A DNA stretch of 64,000 bases from Allochromatium palmeri (GCF_009720725.1 NZ_WNKT01000008.1:50187-114186), one strand, 5' to 3'; shown: positions 19,113 through 28,216, numbered from the stretch's first letter. Notes: generated from the sequence alone by a model not told the origin. Numbers and translations: made by a program.

Positions 19113-20123
19113 ATGCCCAAGACACCCCGCTCCCGTAAACCCGCCAAGCCCCGTCCAAACGCGGGCACTCGCCGCCCCCGCCATCATGACCACAGCTACA
19201 AACAGTTGTTCTCGCATCCGGAGATGGTGCGTGATCTGTTGACCGGTTTTGTGCATGAGCGCTGGGTCGCCTCGGTGGATCTGGGATCGCTGGAGGCGGT
19301 CAAGGCCAGTTTCATCACCGACGATTTCCGTGAACGCGAGGATGATGTCATCTGGCGCGTGCGTTGGGCCGACGGCTGGCTCTATGTCTATATCCTGATC
19401 GAGTTCCAGAGCCGGGTCGATGCCTTCATGGGCGTGCGTATCGCCAACTATGTCTCGCTGCTGTATCAGGATCTGCTGGCGCGTCAGGCGCTGACCGACG
19501 ATGACCTTCTGCCGCCGGTGCTGCCGATCGTGCTCTACAATGGCGAGAGTCGCTGGTCGGCACCGACCGATCTGCACACGCTGATCGAGGCGGTTCCGGG
19601 CGGGCTGGAAGCCTATCGGCCGCACTGGGCCTATCTGCTACTCGATGAGGGGGCGATCATCGGGAATGCGGACTATCCGCTGGAGGTGCGCAATCTGGCG
19701 GTGGCACTGTTTCAGTTGGAGAAGGCGCGTGACGAACCCACCTGGCTGGCGGTCTATGCGCGCTTGGTCGAGGTGCTCGACAGCCAGGCGCTGGATAGCC
19801 TCAAGCGGGCCTTCGGGCGCTGGATCTACAAGAGTTTCATCCGGCGCAAGCGTCCGGGAATTCGCTTGCCGGATATCGACGATTTCCATGAGGTGCATGT
19901 CATGTTGCAACAACGGGTCGAACAGTGGAATGCGGAGATTCGCGAGCAGGGGCGTCTTGAGGGACGTCTTGAGGGACGTACTGAAGGTCGTCAGGAAAAT
20001 CAGCGTTCAACGGCTCTGGCCATGCTCCAGCGCACGGCGCTCGATGAAGCCACCATTGCCGAGTTGACCGGATTATCCGTGGAAGAGGTCAGGGCGTTGC
20101 GTAACGGGCCTAGCCACCATTAG
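19113..20123 (+). CDS. Rpn family putative nuclease/transposase (Transposase_31)
   Basis: A 336-residue member of the Rpn (YhgA-like) family; in E. coli Rpn proteins stimulate RecA-independent recombination. It has HDHSYKQLFSHPEMVRDLL at the N-terminus, a PD-(D/E)XK core (EDDVIWRV...YILIEFQSRVD) and LPIVLYNGESRWSAP. The C-terminal tail is EGRLEGRLEGRTEGRQ. ATG 19113 was preferred over TTG 19071 because the family similarity starts later. It splits the sugar cluster between the C-methyltransferase and the reductase, as the DUF2887 gene splits it earlier. Confidence 0.83.
   Translation: MPKTPRSRKPAKPRPNAGTRRPRHHDHSYKQLFSHPEMVRDLLTGFVHERWVASVDLGSLEAVKASFITDDFREREDDVIWRVRWADGWLYVYILIEFQSRVDAFMGVRIANYVSLLYQDLLARQALTDDDLLPPVLPIVLYNGESRWSAPTDLHTLIEAVPGGLEAYRPHWAYLLLDEGAIIGNADYPLEVRNLAVALFQLEKARDEPTWLAVYARLVEVLDSQALDSLKRAFGRWIYKSFIRRKRPGIRLPDIDDFHEVHVMLQQRVEQWNAEIREQGRLEGRLEGRTEGRQENQRSTALAMLQRTALDEATIAELTGLSVEEVRALRNGPSHH
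19950..19997 (+). repeat. Four degenerate 12-bp repeats encoding EGRx units
   Basis: Codons run GGG-CGT-CTT-GAG, GGA-CGT-CTT-GAG, GGA-CGT-ACT-GAA, GGT-CGT-CAG-GAA. They form the C-terminal linker of the Rpn protein and resemble the repeat in the DUF2887 gene at the protein level (EGRQ/EGRL). Confidence 0.8.
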
Positions 20124-20238
20124 AACCGTCAGCTGCTTCGATTGAAACAGACTCTACTGAGATGCACACAATCAGCTTTTATGATGAGCGCGTCCTGAGC
20201 GACCACTTTGGAAAATGAAATTTTGAATCCTGAGTTTC

Positions 20239-20258
20239 ATCCTGACTGAAGTCAGGGA
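20239..20258 (+). repeat. Second palindrome with TGAA loop
   Basis: CCTGAC (20241-20246) pairs exactly with GTCAGG (20251-20256) around TGAA, followed by GAGTTATC. The CTGAAG core matches the palindrome at 6749-6766. It lies in an AT-rich 166-bp gap between the Rpn gene and the SDR gene. It may be a relic of an IS200/IS605-type end or a small terminator; no transposase accompanies it. Confidence 0.35.
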
Positions 20259-20289
20259 GTTATCAGTGCTGCCGGTGAGGCGTTCATTC

Positions 20290-21153
20290 ATGAAGGTTGT
20301 ATTGACCGGCGCAAGCGGGTTCATTGGGCGCTATGTTTTAGAAACTTTGCAGCGTTACGAAATCGCAACAATAGCTGTTGGGCGGCATTCGCCGGCATCG
20401 GGCGAATTTCAAGCGATTGATCTGCTGACGGCCACGGATATCGAGTTGAATCAGCTCTGTGACCGCACGGCCGCGACGCATTTGCTCCATCTGGCTTGGT
20501 ATGCCGAACATGGTCACTATTGGACTTCGCCGCTCAATCTGCGTTGGAGCGAGGCCAGCGTCCGCCTCGTCGAAGCTTTTTGCCGTGCCGGAGGACGTCA
20601 AGTAGTGGTGGCGGGCACCTGTGCGGAATATGACTGGTCTTACGGTTACTGCCGCGAGGACACTACGCCCCTGAATCCGACCACGCTCTACGGCGTTGCC
20701 AAGGATGCGACCCGTCGGCTGGTTGCGGGGGTGTGCAAACAGGCCCAGGTTCCCTGCGCCTGGAGCAGAATCTTTCTGCCTTATGGCCAAGGCGAACCCA
20801 GCCAACGTCTGATTCCTTCGCTGATCGAAGCTTTTCAGGGCAGAAGAGCACCTTTTGGCGTGAATGCGCGAGCGTATCGAGACTTTCTGCATGCATCGGA
20901 TGTAGCCGAAGGATTGATCACGCTACTGATATCTGGCGCGAATGGCTCTTACAACATCAGTTCGGGGGAGCCTGTGCGGATTGGCGATTTGGTCGAAATT
21001 ATGGCGCGTCATTACAATGTGGATGCACGCTTGATCCTGGATCGGATAACGGAACGTTCAGGAGAGCCATGCCTGTTGGTCGGAGAAAATCTCAAGCTTA
21101 GGGCATTAGGTTGGACGCCTAGCTTGTCGTTTATAGAACATCTGAGGCAATAG
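20290..21153 (+). CDS. NAD-dependent epimerase/dehydratase (probable CDP-sugar 4-ketoreductase)
   Basis: Extended SDR protein of 287 residues. It has the nucleotide-binding GASGFIGRYV (residues 7-16), a catalytic Ser/Thr region (AGTCAEYDWSYGY) and the YxxxK pair in LYGVAKDA. Late features include ISSGEPVRIGDLVEIMARHY. Given its place after rfbFG, the epimerase-like gene and the C-methyltransferase, it most likely reduces the 4-keto group to finish the CDP-sugar (inference). ATG 20290 fits GTGAGG upstream. Codon use is less GC-rich than in rfbF and rfbG. Confidence 0.82.
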   Translation: MKVVLTGASGFIGRYVLETLQRYEIATIAVGRHSPASGEFQAIDLLTATDIELNQLCDRTAATHLLHLAWYAEHGHYWTSPLNLRWSEASVRLVEAFCRAGGRQVVVAGTCAEYDWSYGYCREDTTPLNPTTLYGVAKDATRRLVAGVCKQAQVPCAWSRIFLPYGQGEPSQRLIPSLIEAFQGRRAPFGVNARAYRDFLHASDVAEGLITLLISGANGSYNISSGEPVRIGDLVEIMARHYNVDARLILDRITERSGEPCLLVGENLKLRALGWTPSLSFIEHLRQ

Positions 21154-21161
21154 AAAATCAT

Positions 21162-21908
21162 ATGTGGTTTACGGGCTTAAATTTTAATGTATCTGATCCT
21201 GAGGCGTTTGCTCGATGTGTAGAAGGAATCCGAAAAAGCATCTCGACCCCAGATCACTTTTTTTGTTCTGACAACCTCATCACCTGGAACAAAAATCTGG
21301 GGTTCTTGGGTAACCAAAGATTTTGGGATACGGTGCGTCGCAATTCAACTAACAATATCGAGTTATCAATTATTTGGAGAACCTATATTCTCTGCTGGTT
21401 TGCGCGATACGCAAAAGCCATTAATGGCGACTTTGTAGAAGTCGGTGCTTATGAGGGAAATACTGCTAATATTATCCTCGAAGAAGCGGACCTAGCGGCA
21501 ACAGGTAAAAGCTATTTTATTTATGATGCCTTTGATCACTCTGAAAAAGACATCAATCATGCGATGCCTGAACATGGGCCTGATCTTTATAATAAAGTCT
21601 GCGCGCGATTCGATAAATATGAATTCGTAAAGGTTGTCAAGGGATATGTCCCGGATTCTTTTGCGCTAAATTTTCCTGAAAAAATTGCTTTTGCGCATAT
21701 TGATCTTAATCAGGCACCGGCTGAAGTCGGTGCCTTGCGGCAGATCATCCCCGTCCTTGCACCGGGTGCAGTGATTATTTTAGATGATTATGGGTGGCAT
21801 GCATATCATCAACAAAAAGAAGCCGAAGATCCTTTGTTTGCAGAATACGGGCTTGAGGTTCTTGAGCTTCCAACCGGTCAAGGTCTTGTCTTGAATCATT
21901 ACTCCTGA
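21162..21908 (+). CDS. TylF/MycF-like SAM-dependent methyltransferase
   Basis: A 248-residue class I methyltransferase. It shows the SAM motif GDFVEVGAYEGNTANII (about residues 86-102), an acidic FIYDAFDH and the late motif IAFAHIDLN...PGAVIILDDYGW, where the Asp pair binds metal in TylF-type sugar O-methyltransferases. It probably O-methylates a sugar, though the acceptor is unknown. The gene is strikingly AT-richer than its flanks, a sign of recent acquisition. It follows the SDR gene by 8 nt and precedes the CmcI-like gene by 14 nt. Confidence 0.75.
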   Translation: MWFTGLNFNVSDPEAFARCVEGIRKSISTPDHFFCSDNLITWNKNLGFLGNQRFWDTVRRNSTNNIELSIIWRTYILCWFARYAKAINGDFVEVGAYEGNTANIILEEADLAATGKSYFIYDAFDHSEKDINHAMPEHGPDLYNKVCARFDKYEFVKVVKGYVPDSFALNFPEKIAFAHIDLNQAPAEVGALRQIIPVLAPGAVIILDDYGWHAYHQQKEAEDPLFAEYGLEVLELPTGQGLVLNHYS

Positions 21909-21922
21909 ATGAGGCATCGGCC

Positions 21923-22708
21923 ATGGCTGAATTTAACATGAGCGAATTCAAGCAGGAAGTTTCTGCCCGCATTGCGGAAAATGGAGAGAACCGCCAGATG
22001 GCAGCGGCTGCTCAGGCATTTCTTCATGTATCGACACAGCCAAAATATTGCTATAACTTCGCGTGGCTTGATCGCCCCATTATTCAATATCCGCAAGACA
22101 TTGTCGCCATACAGGAACTGATCTGGTCGGTCAAACCCGATCTGATCATCGAAACCGGCATCGCCCATGGCGGTTCGCTGATCCTCAGTGCCTCAATGCT
22201 GGCGCTGCTCGATTACAACGATGCGGTTGAAGCCGGAACCCTTCTCGACCCTGCCAAGCCCAAGCGCCGTGTGCTCGGCATCGACATCGACATTCGTGCT
22301 CACAATCGTGCCGCCATCGAAGCGCACCCCATGGCTTCGCGCATTCAGATGATCGAAGGCTCAAGTATCGCGCCGGACATCGTCGAGCAGGTCAAGGCCA
22401 TTGCCGCCAATCATAATCGCATCCTAGTTTGTCTGGATTCCATGCATACCCATGAGCATGTGCTCGCCGAGCTTGAAGCTTACGCTCCATTGACCAGTAT
22501 CGACAGTTACTGCGTCGTCTTTGACACCATAATCGAAGACTTGCCTGCCGATATGTATCCTGATCGCCCCTGGGGGCCGGGTAACAATCCCAAGAGTGCC
22601 GTGCGGGCCTATCTCAAGCGCCACCCTGAATTCGAGATCGACTACAGCATTCAACATAAGCTGATGATCACCGTCGCACCAGACGGTTATTTGCGGCGAG
22701 TCAGATAA
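21923..22708 (+). CDS. CmcI/rhamnosyl O-methyltransferase family protein
   Basis: A 261-residue protein of the family that includes cephalosporin hydroxylase CmcI and rhamnosyl O-methyltransferases. Motifs are PKYCYNFAWLDRPIIQYPQD, the SAM-binding PDLIIETGIAHGGSL (about residues 70-84), GIDIDIRAHNR and LVCLDSMHTHEHV. In sugar clusters such proteins generally act as O-methyltransferases, so that is the more likely role here (inference). It is the last gene before the GT41 array, 18 nt upstream. Confidence 0.78.
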   Translation: MAEFNMSEFKQEVSARIAENGENRQMAAAAQAFLHVSTQPKYCYNFAWLDRPIIQYPQDIVAIQELIWSVKPDLIIETGIAHGGSLILSASMLALLDYNDAVEAGTLLDPAKPKRRVLGIDIDIRAHNRAAIEAHPMASRIQMIEGSSIAPDIVEQVKAIAANHNRILVCLDSMHTHEHVLAELEAYAPLTSIDSYCVVFDTIIEDLPADMYPDRPWGPGNNPKSAVRAYLKRHPEFEIDYSIQHKLMITVAPDGYLRRVR

Positions 22709-22726
22709 TGGAATCCATTCGGCGCC

Positions 22727-25700
22727 ATGAATAAAACGACAGATCGATGCAACGAAGCCCTGATTCATCATCGTGCCGGTCGTCTGGAGGCAGCGGAGAA
22801 CCTTTATCTCGAGATTCTGGCGCGGGATGAAGGGCATGCCGAAGCCCATCACAATCTGGGCGTGATCGAGATCGAGCGTGGTCGACACGAATCAGGTCTG
22901 GCGCATCTTCGGCGGGCACTGGAACTGGCTCCAGGCATGGGCGGCTATTGGCTCTCGCTGGCAGAGGGTTTGCTCGTCGCGCAACAGATCGACGAGGCGC
23001 GTTCGGTGATGGAGCGGGCGAAGGCGATCGGACTCAACACTCCAGCCGCAATGGCGCTGTGTGAACGTCTCGCCATTGAACCGACGGACACTGCCGCCGG
23101 CGCGGAACCCTCATCAAGCGCTATCCCTGTGTGGCAACAGCAAAGAGTGATGAATTTACTGCGTCAGGGTCAGTTCGCTGAGGGAGAAGTCGTCGCACGT
23201 CAACTGACCGAGCATTATCCGCAAAATGCCTTCGGCTGGAAGGTGCTGGGAACGATGCTTTACAATCGCCAGCAGTACCAGGCGGCTTCGACCATGCTTC
23301 TGCGTGCCATCGACATCGATCCACACGATGTCGAATGCCTCAATACCCTCGGCAATACTCTGCACAACCTTGGTCGCCTGAATGAGGCGATTGATTATTT
23401 TAACCGCGCGTTAGAGACAAACCCTACCGCTGTGACAGAACCCTCATCGGGCACTGTCCCTATGTGGCAGCAGCGAAGGGTGTTGAATTTCCTGCGTCAA
23501 AAACAGTTTGCCGAGGGGGAAAACGTCGCCCGAAGATTGGTCGAAAAATATCCGCAAGACGCCTTCAGCTGGAAGGCAGCTGGAACCATGCTATTCAAGC
23601 GTCAAAAATACCAGGACGCACTGACTATGCTCCTGCGTGCTATCGGCATTGATCCACGAAATGCTGAGTGCCTCAATACTCTTGGCAATACCTTGCAAAG
23701 CCTTGGTCGTCTGAAAGAGGCACTGGATTGTTTTAATCGCGCGCTTGAGATCGACCCAAAATATGCGGCTGCACACAATAGCAAAGGTGTGACGTTAAAG
23801 AACTTGAAGCGCCAGGAAGAGGCTGTTTCCAGCTACCGGCAGGCGATCCGGTTCGACCCCGATCTGGCTGAAGCACATAACAATCTAGGATCCGTCTTCA
23901 GTGACATGGGGCGTCTGGATGAGGCATTGGAATGTATTCGACGGTCGCTGGCGATCAATCCTGACTTTGCCGACGCTTACAACAATCTTGCCGGACCCAT
24001 GCAGGAACAGGGACGCCTGGATGAAGCACTCACGGCTTATGATCGGGCGATCAACCTGGAGCCTGATCTTGCTGCCATTTATTCCAATCGACTGTTTGTC
24101 TTGAATTATCACCCGGACACGCCGGCCGAGGAAATTTTTGCGGCGTATCGTGACTTTGATCGGCGTTTTGGCGAGCATCGATCCAGTTGGCAGGCACAAC
24201 ATGACAATGACCGCAATCCTAAGCGCCGGCTGCGCATTGGTTATGTCTCGCCCGATTTCAATAAACACTCCGCCCGCCACTTTCTGGAGCCGTTGCTGAT
24301 CCATCACGACAAGTCTAAGGTGGAAATCACAGCTTATGCCGAGCTGACAGGCGAGGATGCCGTCACCGCGCGTTACCGGCAACATGTCGATCATTGGGTC
24401 AAAACAAACGGGATGAGCGATGACGAATTGAGTGCGCGCATCCGTGCCGACGGGATCGATATTCTGGTCGAGCTGGCCGGTCATACTGGGGGCAACCGCT
24501 TGGGCGTCTTTGCCCGGCGTCCTGCGCCAGTCTCGCTGTCCTGGATGGGTTACGGCTATACCACGGGTTTGAGCGCCATCGATTATTTTCTCACCGATGA
24601 GATTATGGTCCCGCCGGGCAGTGAGGCGCTGTTTGCCGAGCAACCCTGGCGAATCGCGGTTCCATCGCTGGTCTATCGACCAGCCGAGGAGATGAGCGAG
24701 GTTGGCCCGCTGCCGGCATTGAGTAGAGGCTTCATCACGTTCGGTACCCTTTCACGCGGGATTCGCATCAACCATCGCACCATTCGCGTGTGGGCGACAT
24801 TACTCAAGCGTTTACCAGAGTCGCGTCTGGTGATCGACAGCAAGGCCTTTGTCACCCAATCGATGCAAACCCGAATGGCTGAACAGTTCGCCGCGCACGG
24901 CATCGACCCCGAGCGGCTGGAGATCGGCTACCACAGTCCGCCCTGGGATGTGCTGCGCGGCATCGACATCGGCCTGGACTGCTTTCCGCATAATTCCGGC
25001 ACTACGCTGATTGAGTCGCTCTATATGGGGGTGCCATTCATCACACTCGCCGATCGACCGAGTGTAGGGCGTATCGGCAGCTTGATCCTGAGCGGTGCCG
25101 GACATGACGAATGGATCGCGACGACTGAGGACGAATACATCGAAAAGGCGCTGTTGCTGGCGGGCGATCCGGAGCGTCTGGCGGCCATCCGCGCCAATCT
25201 GCGCGATGAGCTGGAGCATGGTGCCTGGCGTGACGAGGCTGGATTTGCGCGCCGGATCGAGCAGGCCTATCGTGAGATGTGGCAGCACTGGTGTGTTGGA
25301 GCCGAAACGACAGACAGCACCATCGGACATGAAACGCACCCGTCGCCTTTAGTTGAGCATCAAGATAAAGCCGGAAAACGGCGGCCAACGTCTGATTCAC
25401 GCCGAACGATCACGACGGCATCCCTGGACGAACAGCAAGCTGTGATTGCGCTGTATGAGGCACGAAGACTGAAGGACGCGCAGGTCGTCGCGCAACGTCT
25501 CACGATCCATCATCCTGACGATGCCTTTGGCTGGAAGGTTCTGGGTATCACCCAACTTGAGTGCGGCCAGATCCAGGATTCGCTCTCCGCATTCGAGCGT
25601 TCACTCGCGCTCGATCCTGCTGATGCGGCCTGTCTGAACAGCCTCGGCAATGCGCTCAAGATGCTTGGCCGACTGGACGAGGCGCTCGATCATTACCAGC

Positions 25701-28123
25701 ATGCCCTGGCGATCAGCCCGACCTTTGTCGAGGCGCACAACAATCTGGGCAGCACACTCCAGTCCCTTGGCCGTTTTGACGAAGCTCTGGCCTGCCTGGA
25801 GCAGGCTGTCGCGCTCAACGCCGACTTTGCCGAGGCCTGGCATAACATGGCCAATGTCCTCTGCGATCTTGGACGTCACGAGGACGCCCTAGATGGTTTC
25901 AGGCGCGCCATCAGACTTAAACCGCATCTGTCCGGGGTCGAGTATGGCATGGGCATTGCTCTCCATGCGCTCGGGCACCTGGATGAGGCGTTGGCGTCTT
26001 TCATGCGCGCGTCCCAGCGCGAACCCGATTCGGTGGATGTCCTTAATCATCTGGGCAATCTGTTACGCGAACTTGGGCGTCATGATGAAGCAATAGCGTA
26101 TTACCGGCAGGCGCTGGCGCTCGCGCCCGAGGATGCCTTGCTGCATAACAATCTCGGCAGCGTCCTGCGCACACTTGGTCATCTGGACGAGGCACTGGCG
26201 CATCATCTCCAGGCATTGAACATCAATCCTCAGTTTGCCGAGGCGTTCAACGATACGGGGCTGGCCATGCAGGATCTGGGGCGCCTGGATGAAGCCGAAA
26301 CCCACTATCGTCAAGCCCTGGTACTCAATCCTGATCTGGCGGAGGCACACGGTAATCTGGGCAATCTTTGGCAGGAATTCGGTCGTTTCGAAGAAGCTCT
26401 GGCCTGTTATCTGCGCGTCATTGCCATCAAGCCTCACTCTCCGGATGCCTACAACAGCATGGGGTTGGCCCTGATGGCGCTCGGACGGCTTGAAGAGGCG
26501 CGCGCCTGCTTCGAGAAGGCCCTGGCGATCAAGCCGGATCATGTCTATGCGCGGATCGATCTGGGGAATGTCTTGCAGCATCAAGGCCGGCTCGACGATG
26601 CCCTGGCCTGTCTGGATCAAGCCTTATCGCTCAAGCCGGATCAGGCGGTCGGGTGGAATAATCGCGGAAATGTATTCAGAGATCTGGGACGTCTCGATGA
26701 GGCGTTGTCATCCTTCAATCAAGCCCAACACGTTAAACCGAATGAAGCGGCCACGCTGATCAATCGTGGCAATGTCCTCGCTTCCCTGGGGCGCCTGGAT
26801 GATGCTTTGGTGGATTATGCAAGCGCCTTGGCCATCGATCCGAATGCGGCGATGGCGCTGACGAACTGGCTTTTCGCCTTGAACTATCATCCGGACAAAT
26901 CCGCCGAAGACATTTTTGCAACCTATCAGGACTATGACCGGCGTTTCGGCGAGCCGCATCGTGCCAGCTGGCAGGCGCATGCTAACGACCGCGACCCCGT
27001 GCGGCGCCTGCGTATCGGTTATGTCTCGCCGGATTTCCGCAGTCACTCCTCGCGCCATTTTCTGGAGCCGCTGCTGGCCCATCACGACAAGTCACAGGTG
27101 GAGGTGACCGCGTACGCCGAGCTGTCACGCGAAGACGCTGTGACGGTTCGTTATCGCCGCTATATCGATCATTGGGTCAGCACACGGGGCTTGAGTGATG
27201 CGGATTTGGCCGCGCGCATCCGCGCCGACGGGATCGACATCCTGATCGATGTGGCCGGGCACACGGCCAACAACCGTCTAGGGATCTTCGCCCGGCGTCC
27301 CGCGCCGGTATCGGTGTCCTGGATGGGCTATGGCTATACCACGGGACTGAGTGCCATCGATTATTTCCTCTGCGACCCGGTGATGGTTCCGGAGGGCAGC
27401 GAACATCTGTTTTCCGAGCAGCCGTGGCGCATCGACGTGCCCTCGCTGGTGTATCGCCCCGCTGAGGGTATGGGCGAGGTTGGGCCACTACCGGCCCTCG
27501 GTCGCGGATATCTGGCCTTCGGTACGCTCACGCGCAGCGTGCGCATCAATCACCGCACCATCCGTGTCTGGTCGGCGATTCTCCAGCAGGTACCCGGCTC
27601 ACGCTTGGTCGTCAATAGCAAGGACTTCACGACAACCGCCATGCAACAGATGTTGGCCGAGCGCTTTGCCGCGCACGGCATCGGCCCGGAGCGCCTGGAG
27701 ATCGGCTGCCACAGCCCACCCTGGGACGTGCTGCGCGGCATCGACATCGGCCTCGACTGCTTTCCGCACAACTCCGGCACCACGCTCATCGAGTCGCTCT
27801 ACATGGGCGTGCCCTTCGTCACGCTCGCCGAACGTCCGAGCGTGGGGCGCATCGGCAGTCTGATGCTCGCCGGCGCGGGACATCCGGAATGGATCGCCGA
27901 CAGCGAGGACGACTACATCGCCAAAGCGGTTGCGCTGGCGAGCGATATGGAGCGGCTGGCGACGATCCGCGCCAGTCTGCGCGACGAACTGGAACGCGGC
28001 CCCTGGCGCGATGAGGCTGGCTTTGCGCGGCGCGTCGAACGGGCCTATCGCGAGATGTGGCGGCGCTGGTGCGGGATCGCTCCCGGGCCGGACGGGGCAT
28101 TCGCCCCGTTCGGAACGTTTTGA
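22727..28123 (+). CDS. Giant tandem TPR-GT41-TPR-GT41 glycosyltransferase (O-GlcNAc transferase/SPINDLY type)
   Basis: A 1798-residue protein containing two complete glycosyltransferase units. Residues ~10-490 are TPRs (including a 111-residue internal duplication). Residues ~497-854 are a GT41 catalytic domain (RLRIGYVSPDFNKHSARHF with the catalytic-base-type His, and DIGLDCFPHNSGTTLIESL for UDP-sugar binding). Residues ~898-1384 are a second TPR array of about 14 repeats. Residues ~1425-1782 are a second GT41 domain with the same motifs intact. GT41 enzymes transfer a sugar from a nucleotide donor onto Ser/Thr (or Fuc in SPINDLY plants) of proteins. There is no signal peptide, so it should be cytoplasmic. 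Both catalytic domains look complete; neither shows a stop or frameshift. Confidence 0.92.
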   Translation: MNKTTDRCNEALIHHRAGRLEAAENLYLEILARDEGHAEAHHNLGVIEIERGRHESGLAHLRRALELAPGMGGYWLSLAEGLLVAQQIDEARSVMERAKAIGLNTPAAMALCERLAIEPTDTAAGAEPSSSAIPVWQQQRVMNLLRQGQFAEGEVVARQLTEHYPQNAFGWKVLGTMLYNRQQYQAASTMLLRAIDIDPHDVECLNTLGNTLHNLGRLNEAIDYFNRALETNPTAVTEPSSGTVPMWQQRRVLNFLRQKQFAEGENVARRLVEKYPQDAFSWKAAGTMLFKRQKYQDALTMLLRAIGIDPRNAECLNTLGNTLQSLGRLKEALDCFNRALEIDPKYAAAHNSKGVTLKNLKRQEEAVSSYRQAIRFDPDLAEAHNNLGSVFSDMGRLDEALECIRRSLAINPDFADAYNNLAGPMQEQGRLDEALTAYDRAINLEPDLAAIYSNRLFVLNYHPDTPAEEIFAAYRDFDRRFGEHRSSWQAQHDNDRNPKRRLRIGYVSPDFNKHSARHFLEPLLIHHDKSKVEITAYAELTGEDAVTARYRQHVDHWVKTNGMSDDELSARIRADGIDILVELAGHTGGNRLGVFARRPAPVSLSWMGYGYTTGLSAIDYFLTDEIMVPPGSEALFAEQPWRIAVPSLVYRPAEEMSEVGPLPALSRGFITFGTLSRGIRINHRTIRVWATLLKRLPESRLVIDSKAFVTQSMQTRMAEQFAAHGIDPERLEIGYHSPPWDVLRGIDIGLDCFPHNSGTTLIESLYMGVPFITLADRPSVGRIGSLILSGAGHDEWIATTEDEYIEKALLLAGDPERLAAIRANLRDELEHGAWRDEAGFARRIEQAYREMWQHWCVGAETTDSTIGHETHPSPLVEHQDKAGKRRPTSDSRRTITTASLDEQQAVIALYEARRLKDAQVVAQRLTIHHPDDAFGWKVLGITQLECGQIQDSLSAFERSLALDPADAACLNSLGNALKMLGRLDEALDHYQHALAISPTFVEAHNNLGSTLQSLGRFDEALACLEQAVALNADFAEAWHNMANVLCDLGRHEDALDGFRRAIRLKPHLSGVEYGMGIALHALGHLDEALASFMRASQREPDSVDVLNHLGNLLRELGRHDEAIAYYRQALALAPEDALLHNNLGSVLRTLGHLDEALAHHLQALNINPQFAEAFNDTGLAMQDLGRLDEAETHYRQALVLNPDLAEAHGNLGNLWQEFGRFEEALACYLRVIAIKPHSPDAYNSMGLALMALGRLEEARACFEKALAIKPDHVYARIDLGNVLQHQGRLDDALACLDQALSLKPDQAVGWNNRGNVFRDLGRLDEALSSFNQAQHVKPNEAATLINRGNVLASLGRLDDALVDYASALAIDPNAAMALTNWLFALNYHPDKSAEDIFATYQDYDRRFGEPHRASWQAHANDRDPVRRLRIGYVSPDFRSHSSRHFLEPLLAHHDKSQVEVTAYAELSREDAVTVRYRRYIDHWVSTRGLSDADLAARIRADGIDILIDVAGHTANNRLGIFARRPAPVSVSWMGYGYTTGLSAIDYFLCDPVMVPEGSEHLFSEQPWRIDVPSLVYRPAEGMGEVGPLPALGRGYLAFGTLTRSVRINHRTIRVWSAILQQVPGSRLVVNSKDFTTTAMQQMLAERFAAHGIGPERLEIGCHSPPWDVLRGIDIGLDCFPHNSGTTLIESLYMGVPFVTLAERPSVGRIGSLMLAGAGHPEWIADSEDDYIAKAVALASDMERLATIRASLRDELERGPWRDEAGFARRVERAYREMWRRWCGIAPGPDGAFAPFGTF
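23105..23770 (+). repeat. 333-bp tandem duplication inside the giant GT41 gene
   Basis: Two adjacent units of exactly 333 bp (23105-23437 and 23438-23770, both starting GAACCCTCATC) encode 111-residue segments about 70% identical by eye. Each holds WQQxRVxNxLRQxQFAEGE, an AFxWK motif and CLNTLGNTL. Confidence 0.85.
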
Positions 28124-28156
28124 AGGCGCGCTGACGCTCTGGGGCAGTCAAACGTC

Positions 28157-28182
28157 CGGGACAGGGTGAATACCCCGTCCCG
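28157..28182 (+). terminator. Strong hairpin after the giant GT41 gene
   Basis: CGGGACAGGGT (28157-28167) pairs with ACCCCGTCCCG (28172-28182), one A-C mismatch, GAAT loop, followed by CTTTAAAA. It lies between the 1798-residue gene and the DUF29 gene, and is a likely (possibly partial) terminator. Confidence 0.6.
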
Positions 28183-28216
28183 CTTTAAAATGACATTTTT
28201 CCGGGATCAAAACGTC

